From contig DDWT01000022.1 of the NCBI GenBank assembly GCA_002347365.1, positions 4,219 through 68,218 on the forward strand: a stretch of DNA of 64,000 nt. The letters are read 5' to 3'. Under the pieces are notes generated by a model. The model saw nothing but the letters and a program-made list of their open reading frames with translations. It made no database searches and was not told the origin of the DNA. This DNA comes from Actinobacteria bacterium UBA2279. Lineage in GTDB: Bacteria > Actinomycetota > Coriobacteriia > Anaerosomatales > Anaerosomataceae. The position numbers and the translations under genes were made by a program. The stretch's first letter is position 1, and each line of letters opens with the position of its first letter. Shown one piece after another: positions 50,403 to 60,114 of this stretch.

Positions 50403-53400
50403 CTATCCCCCCAGCAAGGTCACGATGATGGTGTGGCTCTCTCCGTCAGGGATGATCTCCACACGTCCGTCTGCAGCGATGCGTCCGTCGACCGTCACGT
50501 GTGAGACGCCCCGATTGACGCCGCGAGGGTTCTCGACGCGGACGTGATACGTCGAACCGGCGATCCGTACATCCATCTCGAAACTCGGCCAGTTCTTAGG
50601 GATGCACGGCTCCACCAGGAGATACCGTTCGCCGTTCTCGGCCACAATATCCAGCCCGAGGATGGCGTTGAGCGCGACACGGTAGAACCACGACGCTGAA
50701 CCTGTGTACCACGTCCATCCGCCCCGTCCCACGTGAGGCTCGACGGCATACACGTCCGCGGCGAGCACGTATGGCTCAACCCGGTACACGTCGATCGCAG
50801 CGCGGTCCGCGGTGTGGTTGAGCGGATTGATGAGATCGAGCAGAGAGAGCGCTTCGTCACCATCACCCATGAGTGCGTAGGCGAGCACGACCCACAGCGC
50901 GGCATGCGTGTACTGTCCGCCGTTCTCGCGTACTCCGGGGACATAACCCTTGATGTAGCCGGGGTCTTTCTCCGTGTGATCGAACGGTGGGGTCAGCAGG
51001 CGAATGAGCCCGTCTTCCCAGCGCACGAGCTGCTCCTCGACCGACTCGAGCGCCCGCTGCGCCCGATCGGGGTCACCCTGGCCCGATAGAGCCGCCCATG
51101 CCTGCGCGATGGCGTCGATACGACACTCGTCGTTGACCGCGCTGCCGAGCGGGGTGCCGTCGTCGTAGAAGGCCCGCCGATACCAGGCGCCGTCCCAGCC
51201 TTCACGCTCGATCGCCGATACAAGCCCGGCGGCCCAGGTCCGATAGCCATCGGCCCGCTCCTGCTCGCCCTGCATCTCGGCGATGGGGGCGAACGCGCGC
51301 AAAGTCACGTCGAGGAACCATCCCAGCCAGACGCTTTCACCCTGTCCGCCGAGGCCGATGCGGTTCATGCCGTCGTTCCAGTCGCCGCCACCCATCAACG
51401 GCAACCCATGCACACCGACGGGCCGCCCGGCCTCGAGCGCAGCGACGCAGTGCTCGTAGACGGTTCCGAGGCGTACCGATGGTTGCGGCTGGAGGTATGC
51501 GTCCTCGTGACCTTCGACAATGCGCGGACCGTCGAGGAACGGGACCTCGACGTCGAGGATGCTGCGGTCTCCCGTCATACGGACGTACTCCGCCGTTATG
51601 TACGGCAGCCAGTGGCGGTCATCGCTGAATCGTGTACGAACACCGCGACCGGAGTATGGCTGCCACCAATGCAGGACGTCGCCCTCAGGGAACTGGTGCC
51701 GTGAGGCCTCGATGATATGCTCGCGCACCAGATCGGGACGGGAGTAGAGCAATGCCAGACAGTCTTGCAGCTGATCCCGGAATCCGAGGGCGCCCGACGA
51801 TTGATACGTGGCGGTGCGTCCCCAGAAGCGGCAGGCGAGCGACTGGTAGAGCACCGGGCCGTTGAGCATGGCGTCCAGCTGGGCATCGGGAGTCCTCACG
51901 CGCACCGTGTCGAGGATCGCATCCCAGTGCGCGACAGTCTCAGCGAGCATCTCGGCAGGCACGCCCTCAGAACGGTAGCGTTGCACGAGGGCGTGCACAG
52001 CTTCGGCGGTGTCTGCCTGGCCGAGCAAGAAGACGACCTCAGTGCTCTCGCCGGGCTCGAGTGTGACTCTGCGCATGAGTGCGCCGCAGTTGTCGAGGAA
52101 TCGGCCGGTTTCCTGGCCGAGAGAGCGACGCTCCATGGCGGCGGGGCTTCGCGGATCGCGGTTGCGCCCGACGAACTCGGTGCGGCTTGCGGTGTAGGAG
52201 TCCGTCTCACAGTCGCAGGCGAGAAACGCGGGGAGCCCGGGGAAGTCAGCATTGAACCAGTTGTGCGCGTAGAGCACGCGCTGACTGTCGTCCCACCAGG
52301 TGACCACGCGCTGCTGCGCCTTACTGCGCGAGTCGCCGACGCTCCACTCGATGAACTGTGTCACCGACAGCTCTCGCCTGCGCGTCGTGTCGTTGGTGAG
52401 GCAGAGCCGCACGACGCGGACCGGATCGTGCGGTGGTACGAACCGATCCAGTTCGTGGCCGATACCGTGCGTCGTGTGCTCGAAGCGCGTGTAGCCGCGT
52501 CCGTGGCGCACCACATACGGCGCGGTGTCCCGGACAGGCAACGGCGTCGGGCACCAGAACTCGCCCGTGAGCTCGTCCCGGACATAGAGCATCTCGCCCG
52601 AACCGTCGGAGACGGGATCGTTGTTCCAGGTGGTGATGCGGTTCTCGTGGGAGTTGCGCGCCCACGTACAGCCGATGCCCGCTTCGGAGACCATCGAGCC
52701 GAACACCGGGTTTGCCAGGATGTTGACCCAGGGTGCGGGCGTGGTCTCATCTCCCGTCAGCACGATCACATACTCGCCGGTCTTGGGGTCGAATCCGCCG
52801 TAGCCGTTGTCGAAGGTCAACGGAGGGCGAACGAACGGAGGCTGCGGGTCGTGAACAGGCGCCTCGGAAGGTATGAGCAGATCAGGCGGCGCCGGACGCT
52901 GCCCACGCTGGTTGAGCTGCAGCAGCAGCGGGCCGCTGTCGCCGCACAGCACCACGCGGGCGACGCTCTCGAGCAGGTTGGCGACGTCACCGGACATCTG
53001 GTCGGCCGTTCGCAGGAACACGCCGCCCGGCCGGTCGATGAGTTGCAGCGCGTGTCCCGTGCGCATGAGCATGCGCAGCCGGCCGTCGAGTTCTGAGGCG
53101 TACGCGCTGGGCATAGTGTTCAAGATCACCAGGTCCGCAACGAAACCCTTGGTGCGCCAGTACTGATGCGCGAGCAGTGCCTGGCGAACCAAGGGCGTCT
53201 CTTCGAGTCGTTCGACCTTCACGAGCATGATCGGCAGGTCGCCGGAGATACCGATGGACCACAGCCCGGACATCGCGAGCCGGTTCTCGATGTCGGTGAG
53301 TACCTTGAGTCGAGATGCGGGGTCGGTGAGTAGCAGCCTCGAGGCCAGTCGCTGGAAGGTCACGGCGTCTTCGGGCGTGACGCCCAGGTCGCGCAGTTCG

Positions 53401-56400
53401 ATCTGGCTGGTAGACCACGCGAGGTCGGCGGCCCTTTGCGCGCTTCGGATGTCGTGGTACTTCTCGGCCAGAGCGAGCGCCCGTTCGCGACTGTGCGCGG
53501 CTCCGGTCACGAATGCCACGTGCGCGGTCTCGTTGGGTTCGATGACGAGCGTCTGCCGTATCGAGCAGATCGGGTCCAGCACCGCACCAACCGTGCCGGT
53601 CAGTCGGCCGTCGCCCCAGATGGCGTCTGCGTTGGTGGGCGTTTTCAGCCTGCCGAGGAACGCCGCGCGGTCGGTCTCGTAGCTCCACGCGCACCGGTCT
53701 CCCGGATCGCACGCGAGAGTGTGGAAGCCCCAGTCGCGCTGTTCTTCCGCCGAACGTGGACGACGCGTGAACAGCAGCGTGTCGAACGTCTCGACCGCCT
53801 CTGTCTCGAGGAACAGATTGCTGAACACCTTGTGTGCGTGATCGGCTCCCCGGTCGGCGAGCGTCACCTCGAAGTAGCTCGTGACCTCGAGATTGAGCGG
53901 CTTCGTCCCGTGGTTCGAGATACCGATGCGCCGGATCTCCGCGTCGTCCTCGGGAGAGACGATCACCTCGGTGTGCGTCTCGATCTCCCCGTCGTTGCGG
54001 CGGAACTCCGCCTTGTCTGCCGAGAAGGTCACATGGTAGTCGTCCGGCTCTGCCAGGGACGGCTGGTAGGTGGCCGACCACACGCGGCCGGACTCCACGT
54101 CTTTCAGGTAGAAGAACATGCCCCAGCAATCGCGGGTCACATCTTCGCGATAGCGGGTGACGGTCTTGTCCTGCCAGCGGCTGTACCCGCCACCGCCGTT
54201 CGTGACCATCACCGAATAGGTCCCGTTGGAGAGGAACTGCGTCGCGGGCGTGGGTGTATCGGCGAGAGGGTAGGCGCGCGTCACGGGCGGCGGGATCTCG
54301 CGTACCGAACGCACGAACTCGACCTCTTCGACACGCGGTGTGGCTAGTGTCACCCGACGCGGGACTCGCTCCTGGAGCAGCAGTTCGGCCGAGCGGACCA
54401 CCGGGTCGGCATGGAAACGGTCCACCATGCGGTCGGCAGTGACCATGTTGCCCAGGGCCACCAGGCTCATCCCCTGGTGGTGAGCCATGTAGGCGCGCAC
54501 GACGGCACGTTCCTTACCGGCCGGCACGCGACCCGGCGTGTAGTCGAGGGCCTCGTAGAAGCCGTACCGTCCCTCCGCGCCCTGCCTGGAGAGCGCTGAC
54601 AGGTTCTCGAGCGCGGATCGCATGTCCACCGGCAGGGCGAGCACGGTCGCGTACGGTGCGACGACGATGTCGTCGGACAGCCCCCGCTTGAGTCCGAGGC
54701 CGGGCACGCCGAAGGCCTGGTACTGATATGTGAGCTCCACATCTTTCGCGTTGAATGCGGACTCCGAGACTCCCCATGGGACACCGCGTTGCTTGCCGTA
54801 TTGGATCTGGCGTCGCACGACGTTGCGGTACGTCTGGTTGAGCAGAGTGCCGGGCCAGTCCCTCATCACCAGTCTCGGCATAAGGTACTCGAACATGCTC
54901 GCGCTCCAGCTGACCAGCGCTCTGCCACCCTCGGTCTGCGTGATCGCTCTGCCGAGACGGAACCAGTGCTCCTGGGGCACGTCACCCTTGGCGATCGCGA
55001 GATAGCTCGCGAGACGGCATTCGGATGCGAGCATGTCGTAGAAGGAGGCGTCCAGCTGGCCCTCGGCTGTGTTGAAGCCGATGGAGAAGACCATGCGGCT
55101 GTCGTCGAAAAGCATGTCGAAGTCGGTGTTCTCATACATCTCGTGGGCGATATCGCCATTGAGCCGCAGCTCTGCCAGCAGGCGGCCCGCGGCTGGCCGT
55201 CGCGCCCGGATGTTGGCGGCGAGAGCGGTCGCCCACTCGGCCGCAGGGCCACCGTCCTCGGCCAGGTCATCGAACGTGCTGAGAACGACGTCGAGCCCCT
55301 CGGCGAGCCCGACCAGGCTGGGCACGTTGTCCGTGAGCGGCGAGATGGCGCGTCGGACGCCGGGTCCTTCGAGGCCCTGGGGTAGCTGCTGGAGCAGCGC
55401 GGCCCAGGGCGCGTATGTCTCGATCATGTCGAGCGCCTGTCGAAGACAGTCGTGGACATCTTTGACAGCCTGCCGCACCCGGTCCACAGCGTTAGGTTCG
55501 CCACGCAAAGTGCTGAGCCGTCGGGGGAAGGACTCTGTGATTGAAGACAGGCCCCGGAGTATCGTGAGCCACTGGCCGAGGTTGACGGGACGCTCGTCGA
55601 GGTTGAGTCGGCGCAGCAGCTCCTCCAGCCCCGTTCGGATCTCGGCCACGACGGCTCCATCAGAGATCCGGTCTCTATCATCGAGCAGGTCCTGGAGTGC
55701 GACGCGCACGGTATCGGCGATTCCGTCGAGCGTCTGCGCGCCCACGATCGGGCTCTCGGCCATCTCAAGCAGACCGACTCGAAGCGCGACCAGATGCCCG
55801 GCCAGGTTCCCGCTGTCCACGGTCGATACGTACGTGGGCCGAAGCGGCTGAAGGGTCAAGGTGTCGTACCAGTTGTAGAAGTGTCCGCGGAACCGCTCGA
55901 GTCCCGCCATGGACCGCAGCGTCTGCGAGGAGCGCTCGATCGCTCCCGTGATTCCGATGTAGCCGAGGTCGTAGGCGGTCAGCATCGCGAGCAGCTGCAG
56001 TCCCATGTTCGTCGGCGAGGTTCGGTGGGCCACCTCGCCCTTGGGATCTTCCTGGTAGTTGTCCGGAGCCAGCCAGTGGTCCTCGGCGGTCACGAAGGTC
56101 TCGAAGAAGCGCCAGGTCTTGCGTGCCATGCGACGCATCGAGGCCCGGTCGCTCTGCGTCACTGCGGGAAGCTCCGGCTCGATCGTCTGACTTGCCCGCC
56201 ATGCGGCATAAGGGGCGGATAGCCACAGGACGAGCAGCGGTGCGCCGGATGCGAGGGACAGCGGGTCGAGGACGGCGCTTGTCGCCGCGCCTATGAGCAC
56301 GATGGCAAGACCGGGCCACATGCGCCGCACGAAGCCCTCAGCCGAGCTGCCGAGACGTCGCTCTACCTCGGCGGCCGTCTCCCATTCGAGCAGGTTTCGG

Positions 56401-59153
56401 CGAGAGATCAGCATCCGCCAGAGTGATCGTGCGATCGCGTCGGTCATCATCCACGCCTGGTGCGGCATCACAGCAAGAGACAACAGCGCCCGCACGGTAT
56501 CGCGCCAGAAATCGCGCACGATAGAGCTGACGTCACCGCGTACACCGGCACTCCTCGGCCGGAAGAGCAGCGAGTCGACGATGCTGAAGTAGATGGGGAA
56601 GAACACGATCGCGAAGACCCCGAGGAGCACGTACCAGTCCGGGCCGGGCAGGAGGGTCCAGCTTGCGAAGATGAACAGCATCATGGCGGGCGGGAACAGC
56701 GAGCGCCTCAGGTTGTCGATGATCTTCCAGCGATGGAGCATCGACAAGGGATTGGGCTCGCGGCCTGTCGCGGTTGGGACCGTGGGCAGCAGCCAGGGAA
56801 GCGTCTGCCAGTCACCCCGAACCCAGCGATGCAGCCGTGCCGTGTAGGAACTGTAGCTCGCGGGCTGATCGTCGAGGACCTCGATATCACTGGCGAGCGC
56901 GGTGTGAAGATAGGAGCCCTCGATCAGGTCGTGGGAGAGCAGTGTGTTCTCGGGGAACCGGTCGCCGAGCACTGCATTGAAGATGTCGACCTCGAAGATG
57001 CCCTTGCCTGTGAAGCTGCCTTCTCCGAAGACGTCCTGGTACGTGTCGGACACAGCGCCTGCGTACGGGTCCATGCCTGTGGCACCCGAGTACAACCAGG
57101 CGAACAGCGAACGTTCAGAGCCCACAAGAGACATGCCCACCCGTGGCTGCACGAGACCGTATCCGCGCTCGACACGTCGGCGTGTGGCGTTGTACTGGGC
57201 TCGATTCAACGGGTGCGCGATGGTAGAGATCAACTTGCGCGCGCCGTCTCTCGGCAGGACCGTGTCGGAATCAAGCGTGATCACGAAAGTGACCCCGGCC
57301 AGGAAGGACGCGTCTCCTTCACGGATTTCGAAGCTCGTATCGGTTGCCCCGCGCAGCACTCTCGCGAACTCGGTGAGCGCCCCCCGCTTGCGCTCCCAGC
57401 CCATCCAGACGTCTTCGACATCGTTGAAGCGCCGTCCCCGGATGAACAGGTGGAACGGGCCGATGCCGTCGCTACCGTAGTGTGCGTTCAGAGTGGCGAT
57501 GCCGTTGCGCGCGGCCTCGATGATCGTCTTGTCTCCGGGTGCATGCCGGTCGTCGCCACCCCGGAGGTCACCGATGAGCGCGAATCCGATGTTGGGGTCG
57601 TTGTTGGCCAGATATGCGACCTCGAGGTTGTCGATCACGTGCTGGGTGGCGGACTGCGAGGTCAGCAATGCAGGAATGATGACCACGGTGCGGTGCGCTT
57701 CGGCTATCGGCACGCGGAAGTCGATCTTCGGCAACACGCGCGCAGGCCATACGGAGGAGGCGACGCGGTTGACGATGTTGACTGCAAGATCCGAGACCGG
57801 GATCAATGCGAGCAGGATGATCGCGAGCGTTTCCCAGGTACCGGCGCCGCTCGTTGCGACGAGCCAGCCCATGCCGAACGCAAGCAGCAAAGTGGCCGAG
57901 GCGAGCAGTCCCCAGTAGATGAGGCCGCGACTAGCGAGCGGGCCACGATAGACCAGTTCCCGTTTCCTTGGCTTGTAGTCGATGCTGCGCTCGAGGCTGT
58001 ACCGTCCTCCTGAGATCAGGTAGTACCCGACGTGTCCGGTCACCGGGCTTGCCGGATCGTGTGCGAGAGCATCGAGCGCGCAGCTCATCACCGCCTCGGC
58101 GACTTCGATCTCGCCGTGCGGACAGCGCTCGGCCAGACCCTCGATCGCGTGCCGGTAGCGGTCGCGTGAAGCGAAATCCATACGCGGGTAGATGCCGGAC
58201 GGATCCTCCTGGAGAACGTGCTCGACAAGCGAGCAGTCCTCGAAGAAGTCACGCCACTCGAGCGCGCTCAGGAAGCGGATGCTCGTGATCGAGTTGGCGA
58301 TAGAGATCTGATCGGAAGCCTGGACCTGGTGTTCGGCGATCACGAGCTGCTCGAGATCGATCTCGCGCTCACTCAAACGACGCTCGAGGTAGCCGACCAC
58401 CGGTTCGAGAGTCGGGTCCTGGCCGCGGAGTCGCTGGAACAGGCGTATGACGAAGACGGGCTCCTCGTCGCGCCCGGAGCGCTCGAGCTCGTCCAGCAAC
58501 GCGGGCAGTGTGCTCCCGTCACCAATGGCGGCCTCGAGAAGTCGATTCGCCCACCCGTCAGCGGCCGTTCCCGCCGCATGAGATGTGCGCACCCGCAGAG
58601 CGAGACGGCGAAGGTTCTCCACAAGACAGACACGCAGCATGATCGGAACAGCCCAGACCTCCCCGATGGAGAGGGGGGCCGTCTGCTGGTACGCCATCGT
58701 GAAGCGAACGAGATGCTCCCGGTCTATGCGAGCGTCCGTGTGTGTCACCAGCGCCAGGATCGCTTCGTAGATGCGCGGATGATCGTGGAGCGGTCCGGAT
58801 ACCAGGTGGGGAAGCTCCAAGCCGTAGTCCGGCGGCAGATCGTCCCGGATAGCGCTTATCTGCTCCTCGATCAGGTAGAAGTTGTCGAGCAGCCACTCTG
58901 TGGCCACTGAGACCGGTATCTGTGCCCGGATATCAGCAGCCATGGCCGAGTAGAAGGAGCGGAGAGACTCCTGGGCGCGGTCCGTGATGCCAAGCAAAGG
59001 TGTGACCCGCGGCCCGGCCTCGGCACGCCACTTCTGGGTGTGGCCGAGTCGTCTCGCAACGCCCTCGAGACGATCGGCGCTCAGCAGCTCGCCTCTCAGC
59101 GGCTCGTCACCGGTCGGGAGTCTAGCATCGTCGTTGTGCCCGGCGGCTGCCAT
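50403..59153 (-). CDS. giant cyclic beta-1,2-glucan synthase-like protein (GT84/GH94, NdvB family)
   Basis: 2,916 residues, in the NdvB/Cgs size class. The N-terminal part includes membrane segments around residues 410-460 and a family-2-like glycosyltransferase with DSD at about residue 624 (VITLDSDTVLPRDG) and RWVRGDW; more membrane segments lie near residues 830-985. A central glucoamylase-like region (about 1,120-1,480; FDDSRMVFSIGFNTAEGQLDASFYDM in parts, LVSWSASMFEYLMPRLV) is followed by two sugar-binding beta domains and a C-terminal GH94 phosphorylase module with GGGDWNDGMNRIG near residue 2,590 carrying the acid catalyst. In Proteobacteria such proteins elongate, cyclise and release cyclic beta-1,2-glucans. 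ATG 59153 with GAAGG. No export or modification genes are adjacent. Confidence 0.88.
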   Translation of the reverse strand: MAAAGHNDDARLPTGDEPLRGELLSADRLEGVARRLGHTQKWRAEAGPRVTPLLGITDRAQESLRSFYSAMAADIRAQIPVSVATEWLLDNFYLIEEQISAIRDDLPPDYGLELPHLVSGPLHDHPRIYEAILALVTHTDARIDREHLVRFTMAYQQTAPLSIGEVWAVPIMLRVCLVENLRRLALRVRTSHAAGTAADGWANRLLEAAIGDGSTLPALLDELERSGRDEEPVFVIRLFQRLRGQDPTLEPVVGYLERRLSEREIDLEQLVIAEHQVQASDQISIANSITSIRFLSALEWRDFFEDCSLVEHVLQEDPSGIYPRMDFASRDRYRHAIEGLAERCPHGEIEVAEAVMSCALDALAHDPASPVTGHVGYYLISGGRYSLERSIDYKPRKRELVYRGPLASRGLIYWGLLASATLLLAFGMGWLVATSGAGTWETLAIILLALIPVSDLAVNIVNRVASSVWPARVLPKIDFRVPIAEAHRTVVIIPALLTSQSATQHVIDNLEVAYLANNDPNIGFALIGDLRGGDDRHAPGDKTIIEAARNGIATLNAHYGSDGIGPFHLFIRGRRFNDVEDVWMGWERKRGALTEFARVLRGATDTSFEIREGDASFLAGVTFVITLDSDTVLPRDGARKLISTIAHPLNRAQYNATRRRVERGYGLVQPRVGMSLVGSERSLFAWLYSGATGMDPYAGAVSDTYQDVFGEGSFTGKGIFEVDIFNAVLGDRFPENTLLSHDLIEGSYLHTALASDIEVLDDQPASYSSYTARLHRWVRGDWQTLPWLLPTVPTATGREPNPLSMLHRWKIIDNLRRSLFPPAMMLFIFASWTLLPGPDWYVLLGVFAIVFFPIYFSIVDSLLFRPRSAGVRGDVSSIVRDFWRDTVRALLSLAVMPHQAWMMTDAIARSLWRMLISRRNLLEWETAAEVERRLGSSAEGFVRRMWPGLAIVLIGAATSAVLDPLSLASGAPLLVLWLSAPYAAWRASQTIEPELPAVTQSDRASMRRMARKTWRFFETFVTAEDHWLAPDNYQEDPKGEVAHRTSPTNMGLQLLAMLTAYDLGYIGITGAIERSSQTLRSMAGLERFRGHFYNWYDTLTLQPLRPTYVSTVDSGNLAGHLVALRVGLLEMAESPIVGAQTLDGIADTVRVALQDLLDDRDRISDGAVVAEIRTGLEELLRRLNLDERPVNLGQWLTILRGLSSITESFPRRLSTLRGEPNAVDRVRQAVKDVHDCLRQALDMIETYAPWAALLQQLPQGLEGPGVRRAISPLTDNVPSLVGLAEGLDVVLSTFDDLAEDGGPAAEWATALAANIRARRPAAGRLLAELRLNGDIAHEMYENTDFDMLFDDSRMVFSIGFNTAEGQLDASFYDMLASECRLASYLAIAKGDVPQEHWFRLGRAITQTEGGRALVSWSASMFEYLMPRLVMRDWPGTLLNQTYRNVVRRQIQYGKQRGVPWGVSESAFNAKDVELTYQYQAFGVPGLGLKRGLSDDIVVAPYATVLALPVDMRSALENLSALSRQGAEGRYGFYEALDYTPGRVPAGKERAVVRAYMAHHQGMSLVALGNMVTADRMVDRFHADPVVRSAELLLQERVPRRVTLATPRVEEVEFVRSVREIPPPVTRAYPLADTPTPATQFLSNGTYSVMVTNGGGGYSRWQDKTVTRYREDVTRDCWGMFFYLKDVESGRVWSATYQPSLAEPDDYHVTFSADKAEFRRNDGEIETHTEVIVSPEDDAEIRRIGISNHGTKPLNLEVTSYFEVTLADRGADHAHKVFSNLFLETEAVETFDTLLFTRRPRSAEEQRDWGFHTLACDPGDRCAWSYETDRAAFLGRLKTPTNADAIWGDGRLTGTVGAVLDPICSIRQTLVIEPNETAHVAFVTGAAHSRERALALAEKYHDIRSAQRAADLAWSTSQIELRDLGVTPEDAVTFQRLASRLLLTDPASRLKVLTDIENRLAMSGLWSIGISGDLPIMLVKVERLEETPLVRQALLAHQYWRTKGFVADLVILNTMPSAYASELDGRLRMLMRTGHALQLIDRPGGVFLRTADQMSGDVANLLESVARVVLCGDSGPLLLQLNQRGQRPAPPDLLIPSEAPVHDPQPPFVRPPLTFDNGYGGFDPKTGEYVIVLTGDETTPAPWVNILANPVFGSMVSEAGIGCTWARNSHENRITTWNNDPVSDGSGEMLYVRDELTGEFWCPTPLPVRDTAPYVVRHGRGYTRFEHTTHGIGHELDRFVPPHDPVRVVRLCLTNDTTRRRELSVTQFIEWSVGDSRSKAQQRVVTWWDDSQRVLYAHNWFNADFPGLPAFLACDCETDSYTASRTEFVGRNRDPRSPAAMERRSLGQETGRFLDNCGALMRRVTLEPGESTEVVFLLGQADTAEAVHALVQRYRSEGVPAEMLAETVAHWDAILDTVRVRTPDAQLDAMLNGPVLYQSLACRFWGRTATYQSSGALGFRDQLQDCLALLYSRPDLVREHIIEASRHQFPEGDVLHWWQPYSGRGVRTRFSDDRHWLPYITAEYVRMTGDRSILDVEVPFLDGPRIVEGHEDAYLQPQPSVRLGTVYEHCVAALEAGRPVGVHGLPLMGGGDWNDGMNRIGLGGQGESVWLGWFLDVTLRAFAPIAEMQGEQERADGYRTWAAGLVSAIEREGWDGAWYRRAFYDDGTPLGSAVNDECRIDAIAQAWAALSGQGDPDRAQRALESVEEQLVRWEDGLIRLLTPPFDHTEKDPGYIKGYVPGVRENGGQYTHAALWVVLAYALMGDGDEALSLLDLINPLNHTADRAAIDVYRVEPYVLAADVYAVEPHVGRGGWTWYTGSASWFYRVALNAILGLDIVAENGERYLLVEPCIPKNWPSFEMDVRIAGSTYHVRVENPRGVNRGVSHVTVDGRIAADGRVEIIPDGESHTIIVTLLGG

Positions 59154-59258
59154 CCCCCCACCTTCCCGGTATTGGCGGCCCGCATGTTCAAAACCCTATT
59201 GTGCCACGTATTCCCACACATGCGCCCGCTCAGCACAGAACAGGCACGGTGCTTGCTG

Positions 59259-59274
59259 ATACCTGAGGGGGTAT
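59259..59274. promoter_or_regulatory. CsoR/CstR-type operator candidate
   Basis: ATACC-TGAGGG-GGTAT: 5-bp inverted arms around a G-rich 6-nt centre, 30 bp upstream of the selenoprotein start codon. It resembles the ATACCC-N-GGGTAT operators of CsoR-family regulators; the CstR branch of that family senses persulfides and commonly controls rhodanese genes. Confidence 0.5.
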
Positions 59275-59303
59275 AACGTCAACATCCTCCGAGGAGGTCG
59301 TTC

Positions 59304-60011
59304 ATGGCTCGAGGCAAGTGGGTCCTACTCATCGCTGTGATTCTTGCGCTCGCTGCGGTCGTGGCGCTCGCCACGTCGCCGTCCGCTCCCGGTACAGGTG
59401 ATATCGATAGCGACCAGGCGCGAGACCTCATTGATGGCGGTATCAGACTGGTGGACGTGCGGACTCCGGCGGAGTACTCGATGGGACACATACCGGGTGC
59501 CGAGAGCGTTCCGCTGAGCGATCTCGCGTCCGTCTCGGCAGGCTGGGATCCGGCGCAGCCGGTCCTCCTCTACTGCGCGAGCGGCGATCGTTCGCTCACT
59601 GCCATGGATGCGCTGGTCGCTTCCGGCTTCACCCAGGTCTATAACCTGAGGGCGGGCATAGTGTCCTGGGATGGTGAGATAGTGAGTGGCGTTCAGACGG
59701 CCGCGCTCCCGACGGAGCCTCCCGCCGTGAGCGGGCTGCCGGTGGTCTACGAGTTCTACACCGATTGGTGACCATCCTGCCAGGAGATGAAGCCTGTGGT
59801 CGACAGGCTCAAGCAGGAGTACGAAGGTACGGTCGAGTTCAGACTCTACAACGTGGAAACAGATCCCGAGGGCGCCGAGGTCTCCCAGACCTACGGAGTC
59901 CAGGTGGTCCCCACGTTCGTGTTCACAAACGCCGACGGGAGCCTATCCGATCAGGCAGTTGGCGCGCTGAGCGAAGAGCGGCTGCGCGGGGCGATCGAAG
60001 CGTTGAGGTGA
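59304..60011 (+). CDS. membrane-anchored rhodanese-thioredoxin fusion, predicted selenoprotein (in-frame UGA)
   Basis: 235 residues if the UGA at 59769-59771 is read as selenocysteine (residue 156); otherwise it ends after 155. An N-terminal anchor (WVLLIAVILALAAVVALA) places the rest outside the membrane. A rhodanese domain (about 33-130) has DVRTPAEY and catalytic Cys91 in CASGDRS. The thioredoxin domain begins VVYEFYTDW-U-PSCQEMKP, so Sec replaces the first cysteine of the CxxC motif and Cys159 is the resolving residue; the frame stays open for 79 more codons with a normal VVPTFVF cis-proline region. A hairpin with a GGTCG loop follows the UGA (59775-59818). ATG has GAGGAGG upstream. A persulfide or disulfide reduction role is inferred. 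A split pair is unlikely because the second half alone would lack the first strand and active site. Confidence 0.85.
59775..59818 (+). promoter_or_regulatory. SECIS-like hairpin
   Basis: Immediately after the UGA, AGCCTGT (59791-59797) and ACAGGCT (59803-59809) form a perfect 7-bp stem closed by a GGTCG loop; TCCTGC (59775-59780) and GCAGGA (59813-59818) can form a 6-bp lower stem. The loop G is 27 nt past the UGA, within the bacterial SECIS range, and a GGU-type apical loop is what SelB recognises in Escherichia coli fdhF. Confidence 0.75.
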
Positions 60012-60044
60012 CGCTCCCCGAGACAAGGTGACCGGTCGGCGATC

Positions 60045-60074
60045 GCGGCCCCGTTCGTACCCGGACGGGGCCGC
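60045..60074 (+). terminator. terminator after the rhodanese-thioredoxin gene
   Basis: GCGGCCCCGT (60045-60054) pairs perfectly with ACGGGGCCGC (60065-60074) over a 10-nt loop, followed by AGTGTGTT. It separates the selenoprotein transcript from the downstream RNA. Confidence 0.75.
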
Positions 60075-60080
60075 AGTGTG

Positions 60081-60107
60081 TTGCACCGGCCGGAAGGCGG
60101 GTATAGT
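60081..60107 (+). promoter_or_regulatory. predicted promoter of the structured RNA
   Basis: TTGCAC (60081-60086) and TATAGT (60102-60107) with 15 bp between them; alternatively GTGTTG at 60078 gives 18 bp. The -10 is good, the -35 ambiguous. A start near 60115 would begin the RNA with GGCGCGGG. Confidence 0.5.
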
Positions 60108-60114
60108 CCAGATA

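Noticed and set aside
56460..58013. 517-residue plus-strand frame inside the glucan synthase
   Set aside because: Antisense shadow in a GC-rich gene; no domains.
59787..60011. Separate 74-residue thioredoxin starting at the ATG after the UGA
   Set aside because: It would lack the first strand and active-site residue, which sit in frame before the UGA; no ribosome site precedes the ATG.
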